Shown here piece by piece: positions 37,550 to 46,280 of a stretch of DNA of 64,000 bases. The notes beneath the pieces are model-generated. The model searched no databases and was not told where the DNA came from. It was given only the letters and a program-made list of their open reading frames with translations. The DNA is from Streptomyces sp. CB01580 (GTDB lineage: Bacteria > Actinomycetota > Actinomycetes > Streptomycetales > Streptomycetaceae). Made by a program: the position numbers and the translations under genes. The stretch is taken from assembly GCF_001905795.1 (NCBI RefSeq), contig NZ_LIXJ01000021.1, forward strand, positions 1 to 64,000, written 5' to 3'. Each line of letters starts with the position of its first letter. Position 1 is the first letter of the stretch.

Positions 37550-38449
37550 GTGAGTCGCGCAAACCTGGCACTCCGGCCCACCGATCCCACCAGGCAGGTG
37601 CGAACGATGCAGAGACAGGGGCAGCGGAGACAACGGGAGCAACGGAGACAACAGGGGCAGACGGGGGCACGGGGGCGGCGACACCCCACGCGCCGACCAT
37701 CGACGGCAGCCCTCGCGCGACTCCTGGAGCGCCGCCCGGGACGACTCGCGGGACACCGCCCGGACCGCACCCCGCGGTGGCATCCGGGGCGGCACCCGTC
37801 GGCCGGGCGCGTCCTGGACCTGACCCTCGGATCGGTCCTGCTGGTCCTGACCGCCCCGGCACTCGCCGCGGGCGCCCTCGTCCTCGCGGCACGAAGACCG
37901 CCGGGCGGCATCGTCGAGCGCTCGCCCCGGGTCGGACAGGGGGGCAGGGTGTTCCTCCTGCGCTCGCTGCGCACCCGTCGGCTGCGACTCGACGTGCTCT
38001 CCCGCCTGCCGCACGTCGTACGCGGGGACCTCTCCCTCGTCGGCCCGGAGCCCCTGTCGCCGGACGACCCCCGGTCCCACTTCACGAGCACCACTGCCCC
38101 TACCGACCCCCCAGGCGCCACCAGCCCCGGCGACCCCGGCAGCCCCGGCGACGCATCCGGCACGTCCGGCACACCCAGCCCGTCCGGCGCGCGACACTGG
38201 CGACAGGAACTGAAACCGGGCCTCACCGGCCTGGCGCAGATCCGCTCCCGCTCCGGAATGCCCTGGGACGAACCCGACCTGCTCGACCAGCACTACGCCG
38301 AGCACCGCGGGGTGCGCCTCGACCTGGCCATCCTGGCGCGTTCCGTACGGATTCCACTGCTCCGGGGCCTCCCCGGGGCGGCCCGCCCCGAAAAGACGTA
38401 CCCGAGCGACACAGATCACCGCCGATGCGGCTACAGCGCCGCGGAATAA
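37550..38449 (+). CDS. Bacterial sugar transferase (phosphoglycosyltransferase)
   Basis: 299 aa if started at GTG 37550; an ATG at 37607 is also plausible. One TM helix (about 92-110, 'LTLGSVLLVLTAPALAAGAL') is followed by family blocks: 'RPPGGIVERSPRVGQGGRVF', 'LPHVVRGDLSLVGPEPL' and 'ELKPGLTGLAQIRSRSG', ending 'LDLAILARSVRIPLLRG'. These enzymes attach a sugar-1-phosphate to undecaprenyl phosphate at the membrane, the first step in many surface polysaccharides. A Pro/Gly/Ser-rich insertion of about 30 residues (near 183-215) splits the catalytic region, which is unusual. Confidence 0.8.
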   Translation: MSRANLALRPTDPTRQVRTMQRQGQRRQREQRRQQGQTGARGRRHPTRRPSTAALARLLERRPGRLAGHRPDRTPRWHPGRHPSAGRVLDLTLGSVLLVLTAPALAAGALVLAARRPPGGIVERSPRVGQGGRVFLLRSLRTRRLRLDVLSRLPHVVRGDLSLVGPEPLSPDDPRSHFTSTTAPTDPPGATSPGDPGSPGDASGTSGTPSPSGARHWRQELKPGLTGLAQIRSRSGMPWDEPDLLDQHYAEHRGVRLDLAILARSVRIPLLRGLPGAARPEKTYPSDTDHRRCGYSAAE

Positions 38450-38551
38450 GTGGGTAGTGTCAGCACGGACTGATTAAGTTACTGCTTAGTAGATGCGAGT
38501 ATTCGCTCGTAGACGCTGGATCCCACCCTCGCAGGCCCGAGGAGCCCCCAA

Positions 38552-40834
38552 ATGCAACTCGCCGCGATCATCGTGTCGCTGGTGCTGACTGTGGTCGGCG
38601 TTGCGCTCATCGCCCGAGCCGTCGCGCAGATCTACCGGTTCGTCACACTCGGACAGCCGGTCCCGGCAGGCAGCCGTACCGACAACCCGAAGCAGCGCAC
38701 GATCACCCTGGTCAAGGAGTTCCTCGGCCATACCCGGATGAACCGGTGGGGGATCGTCGGCTTCGCGCACTGGTTCGTCGCCATCGGCTTCCTGACGCTG
38801 CCGCCGACCCTGCTCCAGGCGTACGGCCAGCTCTTCAAGGCCGACTGGGTGCTGCCGATCATCGGCGACTGGGCGCCGTTCGAGATGTACACCGAGTTCA
38901 TCGGCCTGATGACGGTGGCCGGCATCCTCACGCTGATCGCCATCCGGCTGCTGAACCTGCCCTCGCGGGCCGGCCGCAAGTCCCGCTTCGCCGGCTCCAA
39001 GGCGTGGCAGGCGTACTTCGTCGAGTACGTCATCCTCATCATCGGCCTGGCGATCCTCGCCCTGCGCGGTCTCGAAGGCGCGATCCACCACATCGACGGC
39101 TACGAGGCCGGGTACTTCATCTCGTACCCCCTGGTCCTCGCGTTCCAGGGCCTCACGCTCGGCACGCTGCAGAACCTCATCTACCTCGTCGCCGCGATCA
39201 AGATCAGCACCTCGCTGATCTGGATGATCACGGTCTCGCTCAACACCAACATGGGTGTCGCCTGGCACCGCTTCCTCGGCTTCCCGAACATCTGGTTCAA
39301 GCGGAACGCGGACGGCGAGCCGGCCCTGGGCGCGCTGCAGCCGATGACGTCCGGCGGCAAGGAGATCGACTTCGAGGACCCGGGCGAGGACGACGTCTTC
39401 GGCGTCTCCCAGGTCGAGCAGTTCTCGTGGAAGGGCATCCTCGACTTCTCCACCTGCACGGAGTGCGGCCGCTGCCAGTCGCAGTGCCCGGCCTGGAACA
39501 CCGGCAAGCCCCTCTCCCCCAAGCTCCTGATCATGTCCCTGCGCGACCACGCGCACGCCAAGGCCCCGTACCTGCTGGCCGGCGGCGGAAAGACGATGGA
39601 GGGCGAGGAGAAGGCGTCCGAGGAGCAGCTCAAGGACGTCCCGGCCGCGGCGCTCGCGGAGGCGGAGCGCCCGCTGATCGGCACGGTCGAGGAGAACGGC
39701 GTCATCGACCCGGACGTGCTGTGGTCCTGCACCACCTGCGGTGCGTGCGTGGAGCAGTGCCCGGTCGACATCGAGCACATCGACCACATCGTCGACATGC
39801 GCCGCTACCAGGTGATGATCGAGTCCGCGTTCCCGTCCGAGGCGGGCACGATGCTCAAGAACCTGGAGAAGAAGGGCAACCCCTGGGGTCTCGCCAAGAA
39901 GCAGCGCGTCGAGTGGACCAAGGAGGTCGACTTCGAGGTCCCGATCGTCGGCAAGGACGTCGAGGACCTGACCGAGGTCGACTACCTGTACTGGGTCGGC
40001 TGCGCGGGCGCCCTGGAGGACCGGGCCAAGAAGACCACGAAGGCGTTCGCGGAACTCCTCCACATCGCGGGCGTCAAGTTCGCGATCATGGGCGGCGACG
40101 AGAAGTGCACCGGTGACTCGGCCCGCCGTCTCGGCAACGAGCCGCTGTTCCAGCAGCTCGGCCAGGAGAACGTGGCGATGCTGAACATGGCGTTCGGTGA
40201 GTCCCTCGACGAGGACGGGGGTGTGGACGACTCGACGAAGAAGGCCAAGTCGGCGAAGAAGATCGTCGCGACCTGCCCGCACTGCTTCAACACCATCGCC
40301 AACGAGTACCCGCAGCTCGGCGGCGAGTACGAGGTCATCCACCACACCCAGCTGCTCCAGCACCTCATCGACGAGGGCCGGCTGATCCCGGTGACCCCGG
40401 TCGAGGGCCTGATCACGTACCACGACCCGTGCTACCTGGGCCGTCACAACAAGATCTACACCCCGCCGCGCGAGATCATGGACAAGGTCCCCGGCCTGCG
40501 CCAGCAGGAGATGCACCGCCACAAGGAGCGCGGCTTCTGCTGCGGCGCGGGCGGCGCCCGGATGTGGATGGAGGAGCGGATCGGCAAGCGCATCAACGAC
40601 GAGCGCGTCGACGAGGCCCTGTCCCTCGACCCGGACATCGTCTCCACCGCCTGCCCGTTCTGCCTCGTCATGCTGACCGACTCGGTCAACGGCAAGAAGA
40701 ACGACGGCAAGGCGAAGGAGTCGGTCCAGGTGGTCGACGTCTCGCAGCTGCTGCTGGACTCCGTGAAGACCCCGGCCGACCCGGCGGGCGACGCCGAATC
40801 GGCGAACGAACCGGAGCCGGAGCCGGTGAAGTAG
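38552..40834 (+). CDS. Membrane Fe-S heterodisulfide-reductase-like oxidoreductase (EtfD-like)
   Basis: 760 aa. The N-terminal 250 residues contain about five TM helices. Two ferredoxin clusters follow ('CTECGRCQSQCPA' near 308 and 'CTTCGACVEQCPV' near 395), then two CCG domains with 'CPHCFNT' and 'ERGFCCGAGGARM' plus 'CPFCLVM'. The layout matches M. tuberculosis Rv0338c/EtfD, which passes electrons from electron-transfer flavoprotein to menaquinone during fatty-acid oxidation. The acidic Glu/Pro tail is variable. It stands alone with a clear terminator. Confidence 0.88.
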   Translation: MQLAAIIVSLVLTVVGVALIARAVAQIYRFVTLGQPVPAGSRTDNPKQRTITLVKEFLGHTRMNRWGIVGFAHWFVAIGFLTLPPTLLQAYGQLFKADWVLPIIGDWAPFEMYTEFIGLMTVAGILTLIAIRLLNLPSRAGRKSRFAGSKAWQAYFVEYVILIIGLAILALRGLEGAIHHIDGYEAGYFISYPLVLAFQGLTLGTLQNLIYLVAAIKISTSLIWMITVSLNTNMGVAWHRFLGFPNIWFKRNADGEPALGALQPMTSGGKEIDFEDPGEDDVFGVSQVEQFSWKGILDFSTCTECGRCQSQCPAWNTGKPLSPKLLIMSLRDHAHAKAPYLLAGGGKTMEGEEKASEEQLKDVPAAALAEAERPLIGTVEENGVIDPDVLWSCTTCGACVEQCPVDIEHIDHIVDMRRYQVMIESAFPSEAGTMLKNLEKKGNPWGLAKKQRVEWTKEVDFEVPIVGKDVEDLTEVDYLYWVGCAGALEDRAKKTTKAFAELLHIAGVKFAIMGGDEKCTGDSARRLGNEPLFQQLGQENVAMLNMAFGESLDEDGGVDDSTKKAKSAKKIVATCPHCFNTIANEYPQLGGEYEVIHHTQLLQHLIDEGRLIPVTPVEGLITYHDPCYLGRHNKIYTPPREIMDKVPGLRQQEMHRHKERGFCCGAGGARMWMEERIGKRINDERVDEALSLDPDIVSTACPFCLVMLTDSVNGKKNDGKAKESVQVVDVSQLLLDSVKTPADPAGDAESANEPEPEPVK

Positions 40835-40856
40835 ACCACCCGGACCGCCGCACGAC

Positions 40857-40899
40857 GGAAGCGGCCGGACCTGCCTCAAGGGCGGGCCCGGCCGCTTCC
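40857..40899 (+). terminator. Terminator after the Fe-S oxidoreductase gene
   Basis: 12-bp perfect stem GGAAGCGGCCGG with a 19-base loop that can pair partly, beginning 23 bp after the stop. Confidence 0.75.
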
Positions 40900-41105
40900 A
40901 CTTTCCCGTGTTTCCGCAGCTCCCCCGCTCGCGAACGGGGGAGCGGCGGAGCCGCCCCCGCCCCCTCAGCAGGTTTCCAGGGCCCCGACGCCTCCCCGGG
41001 GCTCCCCCGGGGTCTCCCTTAGGGGATGTCACAGCTCGGCCGCAATGGCGGGCAGGTTTCCCCGGCCCTCTCACCACACCCGCGCGGACCAGGTACGTTC
41101 GACGC

Positions 41106-42086
41106 GTGGCTGGATTCAGGATCGGACGCGGCCGGGACAACCGCACCCCGCAACAGGCGCAGCAGCAACCGCAGCAGCAGCCCTACGGCACACAGGCACC
41201 ACCGCCGTACGGGCAGCAGCCATGGCCGCCGGCGGGCGGCAACGGCGCCCCTCCCCCGTACCACCACGGCGGCTACGCCAACGACGGCAACGGCGGCTAC
41301 CAGGGCGGCTACAACCCCGGTGGCCCCGGGCCCGGTCATCACCCGGGCCACCACGCCGGTGGTCACGGCGAGCCGGAGTACTTCGGCGACCCGTACCAGC
41401 AGCAGCCCCACCCCCACGGAGGCCCGCGGCAGGGCGACCCGTACGCCAACTCCCCGGGCCACACCCAGGCGTTCAGCCTCGGCGAGGACCCGTACGGCGA
41501 CGGCAGCACCTACCGCGCCGGTCAGGCCCCCGCCCAGCCCGCAGGCCCGCGGCTGCACTGGAAGGACCTGCTCAGCGGCATCGTGCTGCGCCCGGGGCCG
41601 ACGTTCTGGCAGATGCGCGACTACCCCGTCTGGGGCCCGGCGCTGATCGTCACGTTCCTCTACGGCCTGCTCGCCCTCTTCGGCTTCGACCAGGCCCGGG
41701 AAGACGCGATCAACGCGACGATCTCCACGGCGATCCCCTACGTCGTCGTCACGGGCGTCTGCTTCGTCATCGGCGGCCTGGTCCTGGGAGCGGTCACACA
41801 CACCCTCGCCCGCCAGCTCGGCGGCGACGGTGCCTGGCAGCCGACCGTGGGCCTCTCCATGCTGATCATGTCGATCACGGACGCGCCCCGCCTGATCTTC
41901 GCCCTGTTCCTCGGCGGCGAGAACTCCCTGGTCCAGGTCCTCGGCTGGGTCACCTGGCTGGCCTCGGCCGCACTCTTCACCACGATGGTCAGCAAGTCGC
42001 ACGACCTGCCGTGGCCGAAGGCCCTGGGCGCGTCCGCGATCCAGCTGATCGCCCTGCTGTCGATCATCAAGCTGGGCACGATCTGA
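41106..42086 (+). CDS. Yip1-domain membrane protein
   Basis: 326 aa from the GTG at 41106 ('AGFRIGRGRDNR'). Residues 15-155 are a Gln/Pro/Gly/His-rich disordered region; from 'HWKDLLSGIVLRPGPTFWQM' a Yip1-type domain with about five TM helices runs to the end ('ASAIQLIALLSIIKLGTI'). Function in bacteria is unknown; likely cytoplasmic membrane. The upstream frame extension to 40908 overlaps the terminator region and is rejected. Confidence 0.8.
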   Translation: MAGFRIGRGRDNRTPQQAQQQPQQQPYGTQAPPPYGQQPWPPAGGNGAPPPYHHGGYANDGNGGYQGGYNPGGPGPGHHPGHHAGGHGEPEYFGDPYQQQPHPHGGPRQGDPYANSPGHTQAFSLGEDPYGDGSTYRAGQAPAQPAGPRLHWKDLLSGIVLRPGPTFWQMRDYPVWGPALIVTFLYGLLALFGFDQAREDAINATISTAIPYVVVTGVCFVIGGLVLGAVTHTLARQLGGDGAWQPTVGLSMLIMSITDAPRLIFALFLGGENSLVQVLGWVTWLASAALFTTMVSKSHDLPWPKALGASAIQLIALLSIIKLGTI

Positions 42087-42123
42087 CCCGCGGCACCGCA
42101 TCGCACCGCGTCGGCGTGTGCGC

Positions 42124-42160
42124 GACGGCCCCGGCACCGCACGAAGGTGCCGGGGCCGTC
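42124..42160 (+). terminator. Terminator after the Yip1-like gene
   Basis: GACGGCCCCGGCACC and its perfect complement, 7-base loop, 37 bp past the stop. Downstream, the 14-base unit GTATGCGCTGCGCC occurs twice (near 42210 and 42240). Confidence 0.75.
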
Positions 42161-42252
42161 GCCCGTGCGGACCGGGCCCGCACGGGCTGCGCGTTCGCGG
42201 TCCGCGCTCGTATGCGCTGCGCCGTCGTGGTCCGTGCCCGTATGCGCTGCGC

Positions 42253-42927
42253 CTACACGGGCTGTGCGTTCGCCGAGGCCGACGGGAGGGACGTCCGGTC
42301 CGCCCCGACCCGGAGGGTGTAGCCCCTCGGGATCTCCTCGTCCGGCTTCCCGCTGACCGCGGTCGCGGTCGCCTGTGCGGAGAAGTCGTCCTCGACGGCG
42401 AGCATCGGCGTGTAATTGGTCTGTCCTTCGCGCACGGACGCGGCCTGTCGCTGTGAGGGCGTGGTGTTGATCGTCACCGTGTCCCCGGGCCGTGCACCGG
42501 TCAGCTTGCCCCATACCGTCGCGCACCGCTCGCTGTACCGGATCTCCAGCTGCATCGTGCCGACCCAGTCCTTCTCCAGCGTCCGCGCGCCCACATCGCA
42601 CCCGGTCGTCCTGGGATCCAGCCCCACGCACGTCTCCGCCGCACAGGAGGGCGAGGCTGCGGACCCGGGCGTCGCCGTGCCCGGCGACCCGGACGCGGCG
42701 GGAGGCGGCCCCTTCGCCTCCTCGTCGTCACCGCCTTCGAACACCGAGGTGAGGATCACGGAGGCGACCGCGCCGACGACGGTCACGACCAGCGCGCCGA
42801 TCAACGTCTCGGGCCCGTGACGCCCTGCCCAGCCGCGCCATCGGGAGCGGGAGGTCGAGGAGCCACCGGCTCCTTCGGGTAAACCGCTCGGCCCTCCGGG
42901 CGACGGAGTGCCGTTCCCTTCTGCCAT
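42253..42927 (-). CDS. DUF2690 membrane-anchored protein
   Basis: 224 aa from ATG at 42927 ('MAEGNGTPSPGG'). One TM helix (about 42-62, 'LIGALVVTVVGAVASVILTS') anchors an extracellular domain. 'CVGLDPRTTGCDVGARTL' and 'LEIRYSERCATVWGKL' with four cysteines match DUF2690, a Streptomyces family often fused to helix-turn-helix proteins but here free-standing. Function unknown. Confidence 0.82.
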   Translation of the reverse strand: MAEGNGTPSPGGPSGLPEGAGGSSTSRSRWRGWAGRHGPETLIGALVVTVVGAVASVILTSVFEGGDDEEAKGPPPAASGSPGTATPGSAASPSCAAETCVGLDPRTTGCDVGARTLEKDWVGTMQLEIRYSERCATVWGKLTGARPGDTVTINTTPSQRQAASVREGQTNYTPMLAVEDDFSAQATATAVSGKPDEEIPRGYTLRVGADRTSLPSASANAQPV

Positions 42928-43122
42928 CTCTCCCCCAGTTCCGCCACAGACCATGGCAAGACCTGTCCGCCTGGAAGGAGAGTGTTCCCCGCCGAACGTC
43001 ACGCCTACCCCGCACAAGCGAACGCCCGAGGCCCGCCGGGCCGGGCCCGGCGGGCCTGATGTCCACCGTGTCTCGGGCCCGCGTCCGCGGGGCCCGAAGT
43101 AGAAGTCCGCGTGCGCCGGGTC

Positions 43123-43623
43123 TCAGGCGTCGAGGACCTGTCCGCCACGCCGTACGACGGGCTTCTCCACGCTCCACGGGAAGTTGATCCAGCGATCGGT
43201 CTTCTTCCACACGTACTCGCACTTCACGAGCGAATGCGGCTTCTCGTAGATGACCGCGCTGCGCACCTCGGCCACGTGATCGATGCAGAAATCGCGTACG
43301 AGCTTCAGCGTCTTCCCGGTGTCGGCGACGTCGTCGGCGATCAGAACCTTCTTGTCCGAGAAGTCGATCGCATTCGGAACGGGTGCCAGCATGACCGGCA
43401 TTTCCAGGGTGGTCCCCACCCCGGTGTAGAACTCGACGTTCACCAGGTGGATGTTCTTGCAGTCCAGCGCGTAGGCAAGACCGCCTGCGACGAACACTCC
43501 GCCACGCGCGATGCTCAGCACTATGTCGGGCTCGTAGCCGTCGTCGGCCACGGTCTGCGCCAACTCGCGCACGACATGACCGAATGCCTCGTACGTCAGA
43601 TTCTCCCGCACGTCATCGCTCAT
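43123..43623 (-). CDS. Phosphoribosyltransferase (xanthine-guanine type)
   Basis: 166 aa from ATG at 43623. The PRPP-binding motif 'KVLIADDVADTGKTLKLV' is intact, 'VLSIARGGVFVAGGLAYAL' is the pyrophosphate loop region, and 'DRWINFPW' near the end stacks the purine in Gpt-like enzymes. It likely salvages a purine base to its nucleotide. It lies 6 bp after dcd and is probably co-transcribed with it. Confidence 0.88.
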   Translation of the reverse strand: MSDDVRENLTYEAFGHVVRELAQTVADDGYEPDIVLSIARGGVFVAGGLAYALDCKNIHLVNVEFYTGVGTTLEMPVMLAPVPNAIDFSDKKVLIADDVADTGKTLKLVRDFCIDHVAEVRSAVIYEKPHSLVKCEYVWKKTDRWINFPWSVEKPVVRRGGQVLDA

Positions 43624-43629
43624 TCGATA

Positions 43630-44205
43630 TCACACCTGGGTCCGATGGAAATTCAAGTACGAACGCGACGCGGTCGGCCCGCGCTGGCCCTGGTACCGGG
43701 ATCCGTACCGGTCGGAGCCGTACGGGAACTCGGACGGCGAACTCAGCCGGAACATGCACAGCTGCCCGATCTTCATGCCCGGCCAGAGCTTGATCGGCAG
43801 AGTCGCGAGATTCGACAGCTCCAGCGTCACGTGCCCGGAGAATCCCGGGTCGATGAAGCCTGCGGTCGAATGCGTCACCAGCCCGAGCCGCCCCAGCGAA
43901 CTCTTCCCCTCCAGCCGCGACGCGAGATCGTCGGGAAGCGAAATGACCTCGTACGTCGAGGCGAGCACGAATTCACCGGGGTGCAGGATGAACGCCTCGT
44001 CCCCGTCCGGCTCGACCATGCGCGTCAGATCGGTCTGCTCGACGGCCGGGTCGATATGCGGGTAACGGTGGTTCTCGAACACCCGGAAGTAGCGGTCGAG
44101 CCGCACGTCGATACTCGATGGCTGCACCATCGACGCATCGAATGGATCAATGCGTACACGTCCGGCGTCGATCTCGGCCCGGATGTCCTTGTCTGAGAGA
44201 AGCAC
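43630..44205 (-). CDS. dcd: dCTP deaminase
   Basis: 191 aa, normal length. 'VQPSSIDVRLDRYFRVFENH' and 'LEGKSSLGRLGLVTHSTAGF' are the trimer-forming nucleotide-binding blocks, with 'GHVTLELSN' carrying the catalytic glutamate. It converts dCTP to dUTP (EC 3.5.4.13), or to dUMP in bifunctional forms, supplying dTTP synthesis. Coupled with the phosphoribosyltransferase as a nucleotide-salvage pair. Confidence 0.96.
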   Translation of the reverse strand: MLLSDKDIRAEIDAGRVRIDPFDASMVQPSSIDVRLDRYFRVFENHRYPHIDPAVEQTDLTRMVEPDGDEAFILHPGEFVLASTYEVISLPDDLASRLEGKSSLGRLGLVTHSTAGFIDPGFSGHVTLELSNLATLPIKLWPGMKIGQLCMFRLSSPSEFPYGSDRYGSRYQGQRGPTASRSYLNFHRTQV

Positions 44206-44299
44206 TCCCCGAGGATACGCAGAACGCGCGGGCCCGCCCCAACCAGGGACCGCCCCGCGCGCCTGTCACCGCTCCCGCCGCGTCATCCGCGGCCTTCCG

Positions 44300-44473
44300 C
44301 TACCGCTGCTCGAGCACCACGGGCACGGCATGCCGCAGCCGCGCGCAACGAGGACAGCGAATGAGCCGCCCGGGGCCGATCCGTCCGGACCCGAGCTGCT
44401 GCATCGGGAACGAGGCGGTAGCGAAAACGTGCCCTTCGGCACAACGGACGACGGTGCGCTCCATGGAGTCCAT
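44300..44473 (-). CDS. Small zinc-ribbon protein
   Basis: 57 aa from ATG at 44473, five bases after 'aaggg'; an ATG three codons in is the alternative. 'TVVRCAEGHVFATASFPMQQ' and 'GPGRLIRCPRCARLRHAVPV' give Cys-x4-His and Cys-x2-Cys ligands for one zinc. The gene is short but well conserved in style with Streptomyces homologues I remember beside dcd. Function unknown. Confidence 0.75.
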   Translation of the reverse strand: MDSMERTVVRCAEGHVFATASFPMQQLGSGRIGPGRLIRCPRCARLRHAVPVVLEQR

Positions 44474-44719
44474 CAAGTCCCTTCCCCATCAAGACGTGGA
44501 CGAGAACGCCACATTAGGGGATGAACAGGACGCCGCTCCAGGCGGCACTCCGACGCCCTACGCTACGCCCCCAACTCCCGCCCCCAGCAACCGCGTCCAC
44601 CCCTCGCACCGACGTCTTCACACGTCAAAAAGACCCCCGGCGCCGCCGGGGGTCTGGCATGGGGTAGAGTGTCGAACGCTGCACAAGGGACCGATCGAGC
44701 GCGATGATCACTGTGCTTC

Positions 44720-44790
44720 GCGGGTGTAGTTTAATGGTAGAACATGAGCTTCCCAAGCTCAGAGCGCGAGTTCGATTCTCGTCACCCGCT
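44720..44790 (+). tRNA. tRNA-Gly (CCC anticodon)
   Basis: 71 bases with acceptor stem GCGGGTG/CACCCGC, a D-loop containing TTTAATGGTAG, anticodon stem TGAGC/GCTCA around loop TTCCCAA (anticodon CCC), and T-arm GCGAG/TTCGATT/CTCGT. No CCA is encoded. Its 3' half is the source of the repeats at 49348 and 52165, making this the integration site of one or two islets. A strong hairpin terminator follows. Confidence 0.95.
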
Positions 44791-44794
44791 CTTT
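44751..44794 (+). repeat. att-type direct repeat A (tRNA-Gly 3' part)
   Basis: 44 bases running from the anticodon loop through the acceptor stem plus CTTT; identical to 49348-49391 and 41 of 44 identical to 52165-52208. It lies inside the intact tRNA gene, as attB/attL usually does. Confidence 0.85.
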
Positions 44795-44829
44795 GATGAA
44801 GGCCCCGGTCAGCGACCGGGGCCTTCATC
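44795..44829 (+). terminator. tRNA-Gly terminator
   Basis: GATGAAGGCCCCGGTC pairs perfectly with its complement across a 3-base loop, directly after the tRNA. Confidence 0.85.
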
Positions 44830-44921
44830 GTTGTCCAGCCTGTCAGGTCGGCCGTTTCCTCCGGCGCACCACCGCAGCCGAGCGTCCGGACTGCTGGGGC
44901 CCACTCCGGCCGTCCCTGAAG

Positions 44922-45092
44922 TCACCGGAGCGGGCGGTGATGGGCGAAGTGGCGGGTGCGCAGGGCCATGTAGAGGAGATCTGCCACGAGCACGGCGATG
45001 CCGATGGAGAGCAGGAAGAGGAGTCCGTCGGCGACGGCGCCGATGAGTCCCAGAATGATCGCGGCGGTGATCAGGGCGAGAAAGAGTGTCAT
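44922..45092 (-). CDS. Small two-helix membrane protein (DUF6131-like)
   Basis: 56 aa from ATG at 45092. Two hydrophobic helices ('LFLALITAAIILGLIGAVA' and 'LLFLLSIGIAVLVADLLYMA') are followed by a basic tail ('RTRHFAHHRPLR'). The pattern matches a small Streptomyces membrane family that NCBI calls DUF6131, as I remember it. It begins 27 bp beyond the PRC-barrel gene stop and is probably in its operon. Confidence 0.75.
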   Translation of the reverse strand: MTLFLALITAAIILGLIGAVADGLLFLLSIGIAVLVADLLYMALRTRHFAHHRPLR

Positions 45093-45119
45093 GGGGCCGC
45101 CTCCCTGGCGGTCGTCGGC

Positions 45120-45476
45120 TCAGCGTCGGGCCAGTTGCCGTTCGCCGTTCGCACCGGGCGCGTAGGCGAGGCCGTAGTGGTGGAAGACGGCTCCCTCGTC
45201 CTCGAAGGGCAGGATGCCGTCCATGCCGATCGAGGGGCTCCGTTTCGCCAGCTTCTTGTCATGGGCGACCCGTACGTACCCCGGCCCGACCATCGCCCCC
45301 CTCCAGGGGACGAACACGAGGCGGTGCCGGGTGGACAGGCCGACACGGACCGTGGCCCTGGCCGGTTCACCGGTGGTGGTGTCGACGCAGACGGATTCCA
45401 GCTCGCCGATCTTATGGCCGCCGGAATCCACCACTTCCTGGTTGCGCCACTCGCGGATGTCCGTCATCTGGATCAC
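45120..45476 (-). CDS. PRC-barrel domain protein
   Basis: 118 aa; starts at ATG 45476 or three codons later. 'TDIREWRNQEVVDSGGHKIG' with 'ELESVCVDTTTGEPARATVR' is the PRC-barrel fold entry, and 'FVPWRGAMVGPGYVRVAHDK' the central strands. PRC-barrels bind proteins or RNA and are common in stress-related small operons of Streptomyces. The start overlaps the stop of the upstream DUF5994 gene by 4 bases. Confidence 0.82.
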   Translation of the reverse strand: MIQMTDIREWRNQEVVDSGGHKIGELESVCVDTTTGEPARATVRVGLSTRHRLVFVPWRGAMVGPGYVRVAHDKKLAKRSPSIGMDGILPFEDEGAVFHHYGLAYAPGANGERQLARR

Positions 45477-45970
45477 GCCGCCCCTCCGCGCTCGGTCGTC
45501 GGTGGGGGAAGCGCGGCGACGAGGATCTCGGTGGCCTGCGTGATGTTGTCGGCGTGGACCGCGCGGGCCATGGCCGTGCGGGCGGCATCGGGTTCCGTGT
45601 CCGGCGGAACCACCATCAGCGCGAAGTGGTCCTTGTCGCCGCGGGTGATCAGGACGGTGTCGTCTCCGACGGGGAAGGAGTCGAGGTGGACGATCCGGTC
45701 GTCGATGATCAGGCGGGTCGGTATCGCGTCCCAGGCGGCGGCGTCCAGGCCCACCCGGGTGATGGGTCCGAGGTGTTCGGTCAGGACGGACACCAGCGCG
45801 GGAACCTCCTGCTTAACGTCGCGGGTGCGCGGCCACCACGCCCCGTCGAGGACGCCCTGCCGGGAGTGCGTCGTCTCCAGCCGGAGCAGAGCCGTACCGG
45901 GTCGAACCACCTGGTGGATCGTGTCCGGCAGGAGCAACGGGGGCGTGGGCGGGATGTCTGAGTCGGCCAT
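45473..45970 (-). CDS. DUF5994 family protein (copy 1)
   Basis: 165 aa from ATG at 45970. The family signature 'QGVLDGAWWPRTRDV' is at about residue 38, with 'LGPITRVGLDAAAWDAIPTR' following and 'DKDHFALMVVPPDTEPDAAR' near the end. DUF5994 proteins are abundant in Streptomyces and lack a known role. Divergent from a second DUF5994 gene 310 bp away; the two share the domain but little else. Confidence 0.82.
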   Translation of the reverse strand: MADSDIPPTPPLLLPDTIHQVVRPGTALLRLETTHSRQGVLDGAWWPRTRDVKQEVPALVSVLTEHLGPITRVGLDAAAWDAIPTRLIIDDRIVHLDSFPVGDDTVLITRGDKDHFALMVVPPDTEPDAARTAMARAVHADNITQATEILVAALPPPTTERGGAA

Positions 45971-46280
45971 GGTGGGTCCGCCCGTCTACGGGGAGCTGCC
46001 GCGGCGCTCGCGGGCCCCGCCTGTGTGGGTGCCGGGCCGTCGGCGGGGCGACTGTGCCGTCATTTCACGGTAACTCCGGCTCCCGCATATCCGCCCGTCG
46101 CCGCACACTCGTCCACACGAAACCGGAAGTCTTGCCCCGTATTCAGGACGAAAGCGAGCTGCTCGGACGTACGCTGGACATACCGGAAGTACTTCGAGCA
46201 CCAGCTTCCACGCAGGTGTCGTTTCCGGGGAACACGAAAACCGGGCTGCCGATTCGGCAGCCCGGGGGCAGGTTCGCACC
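45971..46280. other. Divergent intergenic region between two DUF5994 genes
   Basis: 310 bases without a supported gene; it must hold both promoters. The inverted sequence near 46248-46266 (CTGCCGATTCGGCAG) is a short perfect palindrome just before the second gene and may be an operator. Confidence 0.4.

Noticed and set aside
38486..41146. Minus-strand 886-codon frame
   Set aside because: Antisense to the Fe-S oxidoreductase gene, with no recognisable domain.
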